The notes below the pieces were generated by a model. It saw only the letters and a program-made list of their open reading frames with translations, searched no databases and was not told the DNA's origin. 64,000 bases of DNA, from assembly GCA_946811695.1 (NCBI GenBank), contig OX328123.1, positions 11,592,698 to 11,656,697 of the forward strand, written 5' to 3'. This stretch comes from Gonocerus acuteangulatus (Eukaryota; Arthropoda; Insecta; Hemiptera; Coreidae). Shown in pieces: positions 46,601-57,850 of the stretch. Position numbers and translations under genes: made by a program. The first letter of the stretch is position 1. Each line of letters opens with the position of its first letter.

Positions 46601-49600
46601 TTTTGGCTGCTTCTTCTGTTGAGGTTACTACTACCTGGCTCTATGACCGTGACTTCAGGGAATAAGTGAGATATAAAATCACCTGTTTTGGCTGCTTCTT
46701 CTGTTGAGGTTACTACTACCTGGCTCTATGACAGTGACTTCAGGGAATAAGTGAGATATAAAATCACCTGTTTTGGCTGCTTCTTCTGTTGAGGTTACGA
46801 CTACCTGGCTCTATGACAGTGACTTCAGGGAATAAGTGAGATATAAAATCACCTGTTTTGGCTGCTTCTTCTGTTGAGGATACTACTACCTGGCTCTATG
46901 ACCGTGACTTCAGGGAATAAGTGAGATATAAAATCACCTGTTTTGGCTGCTTCTTCTGTTGAGGATACTACTACCTGGCTCTATGACAGTGACTTCAGGG
47001 AATAAGTGAGATATAAAATCACCTGTTTTGGCTGCTTCTTCTGTTGAGGATACTACTACCTGGCTCTATGACCGTGCCTTCAGGGAATAAGTGAGATATA
47101 AAATCACCTGTTTTGGCTGCTTCTTCTGTTGAGGTTACTACTACCTGGCTCTATGACAGTGACTTCAGGGAATAAGTGAGATATAAAATCACCTGTTTTG
47201 GCTGCTTCTTCTTTTGAGGATACTACTACCTGGCTCTATGACAGTGACTTCAGGGAATAAGTGAGATATAAAATCACCTGTTTTGGCTGCTTCTTCTGTC
47301 GAGGATACTACTACCTGGCTCTATGACCGTGACTTCAGGGAATAAGTGAGATATGAAATCACCTGATTTAGCTGCTTCTTCTGTTGAGGTTAGTACTACC
47401 TGGCTCTATGACAGTGACTTCAGGGAATAAGTGAGATATAAAATCACCTGTTTTGGCTGCTTCTTCTGTTGAGGTTACTACTACCTGGCTCTATGACAGT
47501 GACTTCAGGGAATAAGTGACATATAAAATCACCTGTTTTAGCTGCTTCTTCTGTTGAGGTTACTACTACCTGGCTCTATGACCGTGACTTCAGGGAATAA
47601 GTGACATATAAAATCACCGGTTTTGGCTGCTTCTTCTGTTGAGGTTACTACTACCTGGCTCTATGACCGTGACTTCAGGGAATAAGTGAGATATGAAATC
47701 ACCTGTTTTGGCTGCTTCTTCTGTTGAGGTTACTACTACCTGGCTCTATGACAGTGACTTCAGGGAATATGTGAGATATAAAATCACCTGTTTTGGCTGC
47801 TTCTTCTGTTGAGGTTACTACTACCTGGCTCTATGACAGTGACTTCAGGGAATAAGTGAGATATAAAATCACCTGTTTTGGCTGCTTCTTCTGTTGAGGA
47901 TACTACTACCTGGCTCTATGACAGTGACTTCAGGGAATAAGTGAGATATAAAATCACCTGTTTTGGCTGCTTCTTCTGTTGAGGTTACTACTACCTGGCT
48001 CTATGACAGTGACTTCAGGGAATAAGTGAGATATAAAATCACCTGTTTTGGCTGCTTCTTCTGTTGAGGATACTACTACCTGGCTCTATGACCGTGACTT
48101 CAGGGAATAAGTGAGATATAAAATCACCTGTTTTGGCTGCTTCTTCTGTTGAGGTTACTACTACCTGGCTCTATGACAGTGACTTCAGGGAATATGTGAG
48201 ATATTAAATTACCTGTTTTGGCTGCTTCTTCTGTTGAGGTTACTACTACCTGGCTCTATGACCGTGACTTCAGGGAATAAGTGAGATATAAAATCACCTG
48301 TTTTGGCTGCTTCTTCTGTTGAGGTTACTACTACCTGGCTCTATGACAGTGACTTCAGGGAATAAGTGAGATATAAAATCACCTGTTTTGGCTGCTTCTT
48401 CTGTTGAGGTTACTACTACCTGGCTCTATGACAGTGACTTCAGGGAATAAGTGAGATATAAAATCACCTGTTTTAGCTGCTTCTTCTGTTGAGGTTACTA
48501 CTACCTGGCTCTATGGCCGTGACTTCAGGGAATAAGTGAGATATAAAATCACCTGTTTTGGCTGCTTCTTCTGTTGAGGTTACTACTACCTGGCTCTATG
48601 ACAGTGACTTCAGGGAATATGTGAGATATTAAATTACCTGTTTTGGCTGCTTCTTCTGTTGAGGTTACTACTACCTGGCTATATGACCGTGACTTCAGGG
48701 AATAAGTGAGATATAAAATCACCTGTTTTGGCTGCTTCTTCTGTTGAGGTTACTACTACCTGGCTCTATGACCGTGACTTCAGGGAATAAGTGAGATATA
48801 AAATCACCTGTTTTGGCTGCTTCTTCTGTTGAGGTTACTACTACCTGGCTCTATGACCGTGACTTCAGGGAATAAGTGAGATATAAAATCACCTGTTTTG
48901 GCTGCTTCTTCTGTTGAGGTTACTACTACCTGGCTCTATGACAGTGACTTCAGGGAATAAGTGAGATATAAAATCACCTGTTTTGGCTGCTTCTTCTGTT
49001 GAGGTTACGACTAGCTGGCTCTATGACAGTGACTTCAGGGAATAAGTGAGATATAAAATCACCTGTTTTGGCTGCTTCTTCTGTTGAGGATACTACTACC
49101 TGGCTCTATGACCGTGACTTCAGGGAATAAGTGAGATATAAAATCACCTGTTTTGGCTGCTTCTTCTGTTTAGGATACTACTACCTGGCTCTATGACAGT
49201 GACTTCAGGGAATAAGTGAGATATAAAATCACCTGTTTTGGCTGCTTCTTCTGTTGAGGATACTACTACCTGGCTCTATGACCGTGCCTTCAGGGAATAA
49301 GTGAGATATAAAATCACCTGTTTTGGCTGCTTCTTCTGTTGAGGTTACTACTACCTGGCTCTATGACAGTGACTTCAGGGAATAAGTGAGATATAAAATC
49401 ACCTGTTTTGGCTGCTTCTTCTGTTGAGGATACTACTACCTGGCTCTATGACAGTGACTTCAGGGAATAAGTGAGATATAAAATCACCTGTTTTGGCTGC
49501 TTCTTCTGTTGAGGATACTACTACCTGGCTCTATGACCGTGACTTCAGGGAATAAGTGAGATATGAAATCACCTGATTTAGCTGCTTCTTCTGTTGAGGT

Positions 49601-52600
49601 TAGTACTACCTGGCTCTATGACAGTGACTTCAGGGAATAAGTGAGATATAAAATCACCTGTTTTGGCTGCTTCTTCTGTTGAGGATACTACTACCTGGCT
49701 CTATGACAGTGACTTCAGGGAATAAGTGAGATATAAAATCACCTATTTTGGCTGCTTCTTCTGTTGAGGATACTACTACCTGGCTCTATGACCGTGACTT
49801 CAGGGAATAAGTGAGATATAAAATCACCTGTTTTGGCTGCTTCTTCTGTTGAGGTTACTACTACCTGGCTCTATGACCGTGACTTCAGGGAATAAGTGAG
49901 ATATAAAATCACCTGTTTTGGCTGCTTCTTCTGTTGAGGTTACTACTACCTGGCTCTATGACCGTGACTTCAGGGAATAAGTGAGATATAAAATCACCTG
50001 TTTTGGCTGCTTCTTCTGTTGAGGTTACTACTACCTGGCTCTATGACAGTGACTTCAGGGAATATGTGAGATATAAAATCACCTGTTTTGGCTGCTTCTT
50101 CTGTTGAGGTTACTACTACCTGGCTCTATGACCGTGACTTCAGGGAATAAGTGAGATATGAAATCACCTGATTTAGCTGCTTCTTCTGTTGAGGTTACTA
50201 CTACCTGGCTCTATGACCGTGACTTCAGGGAATAAGTGAGATATGAAATCACCTGATTTAGCTGCTTCTTCTGTTGAGGTTACTACTACCTGGCTCTATG
50301 ACAGTGACTTCAGGGAATAAGTGAGATATGAAATCACCTGTTTTGGCTGCTTCTTCTGTTGAGGATACTACTACCTGGCTCTATGACCGTGACTTCAGGG
50401 AATAAGTGAGATATGAAATCACCTGTTTTGGCTGCTTCTTCTGTTGAGGTTACTACTACCTGGCTCTATGACCGTGACTTCAGGGAATAAGTGAGATATG
50501 AAATCACCTGATTTAGCTGCTTCTTCTGTTGAGGTTACTACTACCTGGCTCTATGACAGTGACTTCAGGGAATAAGTGAGATATGAAATCACCTGATTTG
50601 GCTGCTTCTTCTGTTGAGGTTACTACTACCTGGCTCTATGACAGTGACTTCAGGGAATAAGTGAGATATGAAATCACCTGATTTAGCTGCTTCTTCTGTT
50701 GAGGTTAGTACTACCTGGCTCTATGACAGTGACTTCAGGGAATAAGTGAGATATGAAATCACCTGATTTAGCTGCTTCTTCTGTTGAGGTTACTACTACC
50801 TGGCTCTATGACAGTGACTTCAGGGAATAAGTGAGATATTAAATTACCTGTTTTGGCTGCTTCTTCTGTTGAGGATACTACTACCTGGCTCTATGACCGT
50901 GACTTTAGGGAATAAGTGAGATATGAAATCACCTGATTTAGCTGCTTCTTCTGTTGAGGTTACTACTACCTGGCTCTATGACAGTGACTTCAGGGAATAA
51001 GTGAGATATAAAATCACCTGTTTTGGCTGCTTCTTCTGTTGAGGATACTACTACCTGGCTCTATGACAGTGACTTCAGGGAATAAGTGAGATATGAAATC
51101 ACCTGATTTGGCTGCTTCTTCTGTTGAGGATACTACTACCTGGCTCTATGACAGTGACTTCAGGGAATAAGTGAGATATAAAATCACCTGTTTTGGCTGC
51201 TTCTTCTGTTGAGGATACTACTACCTGGCTCTATGACCGTGACTTCAGGGAATAAGTGAGATATAAAATCACCTGATTTGGCTGCTTCTTCTGTTGAGGT
51301 TACTACTACCTGGCTCTATGACCGTGACTTCAGGGAATAAGTGAGATATGAAATCACCTGTTTTGGCTGCTTCTTCTGTTGAGGATACTACTACCTGGCT
51401 CTATGACAGTGACTTCAGGGAATATGTGAGATATTAAATCACCTGATTTGGCTGCTTCTTCTGTTGAGGATACTACTACCTGGCTCTATGACCGTGACTT
51501 CAGGGAATAAGTGAGATATAAAATCACCTGTTTTGGCTGCTTCTTCTGTTGAGGATACTACTACCTGGCTCTATGACCGTGACTTCAGGGAATAAGTGAG
51601 ATATGAAATCACCTGTTTTGGCTGCTTCTTCTGTTGAGGTTACTACTACCTGGCTCTATGACCGTGACTTCAGGGAATAAGTGAGATATGAAATCACCTG
51701 ATTTAGCTGCTTCTTCTGTTGAGGTTACTACTACCTGGCTCTATGACAGTGACTTCAGGGAATAAGTGAGATATGAAATCACCTGATTTGGCTGCTTCTT
51801 CTGTTGAGGATACTACTACCTGGCTCTATGACAGTGACTTCAGGGAATAAGTGAGATATAAAATCACCTGTTTTGGCTGCTTCTTCTGTTGAGGATACTA
51901 CTACCTGGCTCTATGACAGTGACTTCAGGGAATAAGTGAGATATGAAATCACCTGTTTTGGCTGCTTCTTCTGTTGAGGATACTACTACCTGGCTCTATG
52001 ACCGTGACTTCAGGGAATAAGTGAGATATGAAATCACCTGTTTTGGCTGCTTCTTCTGTTGAGGTTACTACTACCTGGCTCTATGACCGTGACTTCAGGG
52101 AATAAGTGAGATATGAAATCACCTGATTTAGCTGCTTCTTCTGTTGAGGTTACTACTACCTGGCTCTATGACAGTGACTTCAGGGAATAAGTGAGATATA
52201 AAATCACCTGTTTTGGCTGCTTCTTCTGTTGAGGATACTACTACCTGGCTCTATGACAGTGACTTCAGGGAATAAGTGAGATATGAAATCACCTGTTTTG
52301 GCTGCTTCTTCTGTTGAGGTTACTACTACCTGGCTCTATGACCGTGACTTCAGGGAATAAGTGAGATATGAAATCACCTGATTTAGCTGCTTCTTCTGTT
52401 GAGGTTACTACTACCTGGCTCTATGACAGTGACTTCAGGGAATAAGTGAGATATGAAATCACCTGATTTGGCTGCTTCTTCTGTTGAGGTTACTACTACC
52501 TGGCTCTATGACAGTGACTTCAGGGAATAAGTGAGATATGAAATCACCTGATTTAGCTGCTTCTTCTGTTGAGGTTAGTACTACCTGGCTCTATGACAGT

Positions 52601-54107
52601 GACTTCAGGGAATAAGTGAGATATGAAATCACCTTATTTAGCTGCTTCTTCTGTTGAGGTTACTACTACCTGGCTCTATGACAGTGACTTCAGGGAATAA
52701 GTGAGATATTAAATTACCTGTTTTGGCTGCTTCTTCTGTTGAGGATACTACTACCTGGCTCTATGACCGTGACTTCAGGGAATAAGTGAGATATGAAATC
52801 ACCTGATTTAGCTGCTTCTTCTGTTGAGGTTACTACTACCTGGCTCTATGACAGTGACTTCAGGGAATAAGTGAGATATAAAATCACCTGTTTTGGCTGC
52901 TTCTTCTGTTGAGGATACTACTACCTGGCTCTATGACAGTGACTTCAGGGAATAAGTGAGATATGAAATCACCTGATTTGGCTGCTTCTTCTGTTGAGGA
53001 TACTACTACCTGGCTCTATGACAGTGACTTCAGGGAATAAGTGAGATATAAAATCACCTGTTTTGGCTGCTTCTTCTGTTGAGGATACTACTACCTGGCT
53101 CTATGACCGTGACTTCAGGGAATAAGTGAGATATAAAATCACCTGATTTGGCTGCTTCTTCTGTTGAGGTTACTACTACCTGGCTCTATGACCGTGACTT
53201 CAGGGAATAAGTGAGATATGAAATCACCTGATTTAGCTGCTTCTTCTGTTGAGGTTACTACTACCTGGCTCTATGACAGTGACTTCAGGGAATAAGTGAG
53301 ATATGAAATCACCTGATTTGGCTGCTTCTTCTGTTGAGGTTACTACTACCTGGCTCTATGACAGTGACTTCAGGGAATAAGTGAGATATGAAATCACCTG
53401 ATTTAGCTGCTTCTTCTGTTGAGGTTAGTACTACCTGGCTCTATGACAGTGACTTCAGGGAATAAGTGAGATATGAAATCACCTTATTTAGCTGCTTCTT
53501 CTGTTGAGGTTACTACTACCTGGCTCTATGACAGTGACTTCAGGGAATAAGTGAGATATTAAATTACCTGTTTTGGCTGCTTCTTCTGTTGAGGATACTA
53601 CTACCTGGCTCTATGACCGTGACTTCAGGGAATAAGTGAGATATGAAATCACCTGATTTAGCTGCTTCTTCTGTTGAGGTTACTACTACCTGGCTCTATG
53701 ACAGTGACTTCAGGGAATAAGTGAGATATAAAATCACCTGTTTTGGCTGCTTCTTCTGTTGAGGATACTACTACCTGGCTCTATGACAGTGACTTCAGGG
53801 AATAAGTGAGATATGAAATCACCTGATTTGGCTGCTTCTTCTGTTGAGGATACTACTACCTGGCTCTATGACAGTGACTTCAGGGAATAAGTGAGATATA
53901 AAATCACCTGTTTTGGCTGCTTCTTCTGTTGAGGATACTACTACCTGGCTCTATGACCGTGACTTCAGGGAATAAGTGAGATATAAAATCACCTGATTTG
54001 GCTGCTTCTTCTGTTGAGGTTACTACTACCTGGCTCTATGACCGTGACTTCAGGGAATAAGTGAGATATGAAATCACCTGATTTAGCTGCTTCTTCTGTT
54101 GAGGTTA
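37639..54107. repeat. 85-bp satellite array, about 193 copies
   Basis: Unit step 85 bp with few indels. Recurrent variants occur at fixed sites in the unit: GAGGT/GAGGA, GACAG/GACCG, AATAAG/AATATG, ATATAAAATCACC / ATATGAAATCACC / ATATTAAATTACC, TGTTTTGG / TGATTTAG. Diagnostic variants recur at 4335 bp (51 units) and 3315 bp (39 units), and at 850 bp (10 units) near the right end, so higher-order repeats exist. The first unit (37639-37661) is partial and degenerate. No open frame survives, because 85 is not a multiple of 3. Confidence 0.95.
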
Positions 54108-54282
54108 TGCTCGGTTCATCTTGAATGTTTTCTGCACATTTATCTAGAATTTTCGCAGACGAGGAAAAATCTAACTTCCTAATCCGAGGACGGGTCTCGG
54201 CCAGTATTTTAACACCCGTCATAACATTGGACTCAAATAAATAATAAAAATTTAATTCTAAAAAAGAGCACTTGTTAAACAC
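53989..54282 (-). pseudogene. Unrecognised open frame running into the satellite
   Basis: 97 residues, MFNKCSFLELNFYYLF..., then a unique part (TGVKILAETRPRIRKLDF, SSSAKILDKCAENIQDEPSI) and finally a satellite-encoded part (STEEAAKSGDFISHLFPEV, TVIEPGSS). The unique part is hydrophilic and codon-like, and the satellite portion continues its frame without a stop for one unit. It could be the ancestral exon from which the 85-bp unit was amplified. No family recognised, and no splice sites are demonstrated. Confidence 0.35.
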
Positions 54283-54422
54283 AGCCTTTCGGCAAACACG
54301 ATCTCAGAGCTGTTCTCCAAACAGCATGAAAATAATATGAACAACTATGGACGGAACATGAAATATTAAAAAAACATACATTTATAACAATGGAAATAAT
54401 TATAAAAAATTAAGGAAAAAAG

Positions 54423-55150
54423 TCCGTCACGCAGGAGCTGCATAACTAAGCACTTTCCTCAGAATTGGGTGCATTCTTGAATAATTTGCTTAAAATAACC
54501 TATACAGATAAATAAAATAAAAACATAAATTGTTCTGCTCTTTTGCTTTTATGAGCATCTGTTTAAATTATTAATTTTGTAATTAATTTCCTTCCAGAGT
54601 TTTGTGTATGCGTGGTACTACACTACGTAATAAATACACAAAGGTTAACATATTCATCTATTGATCTTGATGAGTTTCGCGAACCTACGTTTGGCGGAAG
54701 AATTCAATTCAAACATAATACAAAGTAACACCCCCCCCCTCCCCCCTTCGAATAGACCGATTTACTTCATTTTCACAATACTTTTTTCTTATTAGATAGC
54801 CAGGACGTATACAGTGTTTCGTAACAATACAACAGAAATTACGACTGGTATAAGGAATTTAGTAATTTCTGTCAGGAGTAAACCCGCCCCCCCCTTCTAG
54901 TCAACCAATTTAGTTTATTTTCACAACAATTTTTTCTCTTCAGTTGACCAAAACAAATAACGAGTTTCGTTGAAATATAACAACAATTATGGCTGGTATT
55001 GACAAATAACTACTTTGGCTCCGGAGTAAACCCCCCATCCGGATGGACCGATTTTGTTGGTTAACGAACTCGTTCAATCGTTTAATGGGGAATACTACAT
55101 ACCAAGTTTCGTGGCGAAAAAACAAAAACTCTGGCCTGTATCGTGTTAAC

Positions 55151-55216
<66 letters not shown>

Positions 55217-55336
55217 TTTAACTGGGGTCATTTTCGGTGTCTACTAGGTAGGATCGATAAAGATTCGAAGACATTTTTCAAAAATCCGTCATGAGTGCAA
55301 CCTCAATAGCTACTTTCCTTCGGAGGAAAGTGCTAA
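54423..55336 (+). mobile_element. F1 Helentron/DINE-like element, complete
   Basis: Leader TCCGTCACGCAGGAGC at 54423, subterminal AGCACTTTCCTC, block A monomers with C-runs, (TA)n at 55156-55212, block B, terminal stem and CTAA at 55333-55336. It provides the uninterrupted reference for the split copy at 10643-19340. Confidence 0.75.
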
Positions 55337-55561
55337 AAATGAACTTGGGACTAAATTAAATTAAAACAGCTGATATACAATTTTTTAATGGTCAAGAATA
55401 ATTTAGTAGAAATTACTTTCAAACAGATGACTAAGTACATCTTAGTCAAGTAATATCACTTAGTTCAAATTATTTTTGATCAGCTGACTTTTCAGTTACC
55501 GGAATTCAGTTTGCGTTATTGCTGAGCCAATCGTGGTATGTATCGTTTAATGCTTATTTTA
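55337..55561. other. No recognisable feature
   Basis: AT-rich spacer between the F1 copy and the duplicated target of PLE-2. Confidence 0.4.
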
Positions 55562-55661
55562 TATATTTATTATACATGATGATTAGATAGTTAGCCGTCG
55601 AGGTGATAAGTAAAGATGGAATGGTTGGGATTCGGCTAAAAAAACCTCAATATGATTTTTG

Positions 55662-55942
55662 CGTATTTACGCACACAATGATCAATAAATACACAAATAT
55701 ATTTTAGTTATATGTATATTACGTCTTTCACAGTAATCACTAATTTTAATATTACAAAATGGCTGGAACACTTATCATAGCAACCGACACATAACCAACT
55801 CTCGTTACCATCTGAGTAACCTCAGTCAGATTACCAGATGGATTTGTAACTAGCGAATGACTCGCTCGCGAACTATGCCCAATGAGCTCAATGTCAACTT
55901 CCGCTTACTTGAAGCAATAGTCCGCGAGCGCGTCGCCGCTAC
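55662..55942. mobile_element. 281-bp insertion in PLE-2 left arm
   Basis: ATGATTTTTG is duplicated at 55652-55661 and 55943-55952, and the right arm of PLE-2 shows the empty site. No terminal inverted repeats or A-tail are evident, so its class is unknown (small MITE or SINE-like piece). Confidence 0.65.
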
Positions 55943-55965
55943 ATGATTTTTGTTAAAAAAAATCT

Positions 55966-56015
55966 ATATTTTGGACCTTTCGGCTACTCATTGGTAGCCT
56001 TCGTCAGCTAAAATG
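55966..56015 (-). ncRNA. Hammerhead ribozyme motif, PLE-2 left arm
   Basis: Minus strand: CTGACGA (56007-56001), stem II GGCTAC-CAATGA-GTAGCC, GAAAG-GTC with GTC at 55976-55974 then C. The C-to-G change after GAAA breaks the second stem III pair, so this copy may be inactive. Stem I can form from TTTT and AAAA flanks. Confidence 0.5.
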
Positions 56016-56647
56016 ACAAGAAAAACAGAAATTAATACAAAAAAAAGTTTATAATTGAGATAAGTAATAGAACTATAAATACACTTAACTTATTATAAAA
56101 GAACAATTTGGTCTAAAATTCTTAGAATGAGTAGAATGAAAATCAAAAGAAACATAACAAAAAAAGAAGAAAAAAGGCTATGATATTGAAGTTTGTATAA
56201 GTATATAGGTGCTAATAGTAACATAAATTAATTATAACAAACAAATAAGATACTACATACCTATGGAAATGCCTGGACCTCCCACCACCTGGTTTGTTTC
56301 CAGTTTCATTTACCCTAGTAGATTCCTTTTTTCTTAGACACTTCCACAATGGTGACTTAACTTTCAACATTGGTCTTCCTCTGCCTCCAGGCATTTCCAT
56401 AGGTGTGTAGTATCTTATTTGTTTGTTATAATTAATTTATGTTACTATTAGCACCTATTTACCTATATAAACTTCAATATAATAGCCTTTTTTGTTCTTT
56501 TTTTGTTATGTTTCTTTTGATTTTCATTCTACTCATTCTAAGAATTTAAGACCAAATTGTTCTTTTATAATAAGTTAAGTGTATTTATAGTTCTATTACT
56601 TATCTCAATTATAAACTTTTTTTTTGTATTAATTTCTGTTTTTCTTG

Positions 56648-56698
56648 TCATTTTTGCTGACGAAGGCTACCAATGAGTAGCCGAAACGTCCAAAATAT
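56648..56698 (+). ncRNA. Hammerhead ribozyme motif, PLE-2 right arm
   Basis: CTGACGA (56657-56663), perfect 6-bp stem II GGCTAC-CAATGA-GTAGCC, GAAACGTC (56683-56690), then C. Stem I: TTTTG before the core pairs with CAAAA after the cleavage site. All invariant core bases are present; the best of the four. Confidence 0.65.
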
Positions 56699-56778
56699 AG
56701 ATTTTTTTTTAACAAAAATAATATTGAGGTTTCTTTAGCCGAATCCCAACCATTCCATCTTTACTTATATTTATTATA

Positions 56779-57204
56779 GCATTCAATAGTATGAGTAGTT
56801 TTGATACTTATTTATTTATTAGGATTTAGTGCCCGCAACCGGGTGATTTGCTTTATAAACAAGTAAGGCGCAAACAAAATAAAAGAACTATAATATCAAA
56901 AATTTAACTTTTAAAGAAACCAATGAAAATATCTAAATTTATACTATATTAATAAAAAATAAATAAAAAGATCAATCATTAAAGATCAACTATAAAAACG
57001 TGTAAGTAATAAATTAAATCAATTATTTTTAATAAACTGAAAATGCTGTCTTTTCGCTCTATTTTGTACAAATAAAATTTCATTTTAACATATATTAAAA
57101 TATTTTGATTTTTCTATATTTCTTCATACATTTTTATTGGTTTTATAAGTCTAAAATACTGGATATGTGTGGGCTATGTCTCGTGGTATATTGATGTTTT
57201 CACG
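56779..57204. other. AT-rich; probable 3' UTR of the adjacent LINE remnant
   Basis: No coding seen. It lies immediately downstream (minus strand) of the ORF2 tail at 57205-57267. Confidence 0.4.
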
Positions 57205-57267
57205 TTTCCTGCAGTCTGTCAGTAAGTGTTTTACAGTCAATGTCTTATTGCATTCTGTACATAGTGG

Positions 57268-57780
57268 ACTAACATAAAATTACGACATGCACACACCAGA
57301 CTTTCAAAACTATACCCACTGATGAACAGAAAAACATCACTTCGACCTTCACTAGTCACACTCCTTTACAAGACTATGATCCACCCAATACTGACTTACG
57401 CCTGCCCTGTGTGGTACGGAAGAAACACGACGAACATCAGACGACTTCAGACTTTACAGAACAAAGTTCTACGGATTGCAGCCAACGCCCCTTGGTTCGT
57501 TCGAAAGAGCTTGCTCCATCGGGAACTGGGAGTTGATCCAATCGCATTTCATATAGAAGAATTGACCCGCAGATACCAGGACAAACTGGATCTCTCTACT
57601 GGTGCCAAGAATTACCATCTGGGAGGCTGTACCAAGCATTTTATTTTAATTCTTATTTTTTTTTTCTTTTTTTATATATTTTTTTGTTTTTGTAAATAGC
57701 TATTTCTTTATTTTCCATTTGTGTAAAAAACTAATTGTTTTGGTCCAAAATAAAAATGATATTTGTTTGTTGTTGTTGTT
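57268..57780 (+). mobile_element. 5'-truncated Jockey-clade LINE with 12-bp target duplication
   Basis: TGTACATAGTGG flanks it at 57256-57267 and 57781-57792. The open frame (from about 57272 through 57699) shows KLYPLMNRKTSL, LYKTMIHPILTYACPVWYG, RRLQTLQNKVLRIAANAPWF and LHRELGVDPIAFHIEELTRR, the C-terminal RT and tail region of Jockey ORF2, with no RNase H. The 3' UTR ends in (GTT)n, like the fragment at 33049-33136. Confidence 0.85.
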
Positions 57781-57795
57781 TGTACATAGTGGTAT

Positions 57796-57848
57796 CGGGG
57801 AATGATGACCTAGCAGTTTTTTGCCCTTAAGCAAAAGTAAACAAACAA
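57796..57848 (+). mobile_element. 53-bp retro-insertion at an overlapping target
   Basis: ACATAGTGGTAT is duplicated at 57784-57795 and 57849-57860. The insert contains AATGATGACCTAGCAG and ends GTAAACAAACAA, a short LINE/SINE 3'-end look. It used nearly the same target as the Jockey copy. Confidence 0.65.
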
Positions 57849-57850
57849 AC

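Larger units (their letters stand above)
55575..56765. mobile_element. Penelope-like inverted-repeat element PLE-2
   Basis: Inverted arms (about 55600-56275 including an insertion, and about 56385-56765) end in GTTGGGATTCGGCTA and carry hammerhead motifs. A tail of about 30 nt beyond the left arm reads AGATAGTTAGCCGT then GTGATA, as in PLE-1. TATATTTATTATA is duplicated at 55562-55574 and 56766-56778. The central spacer holds a minus-strand open frame (56400-56212, MEMPGGRGRPMLKVKSPLWK) of unknown meaning. No RT gene. Confidence 0.65.

Noticed and set aside
56212..56400. 62-residue minus-strand frame in the PLE-2 centre as a Penelope protein
   Set aside because: Too short, no RT or GIY-YIG motif, and partly made of the inverted arm.
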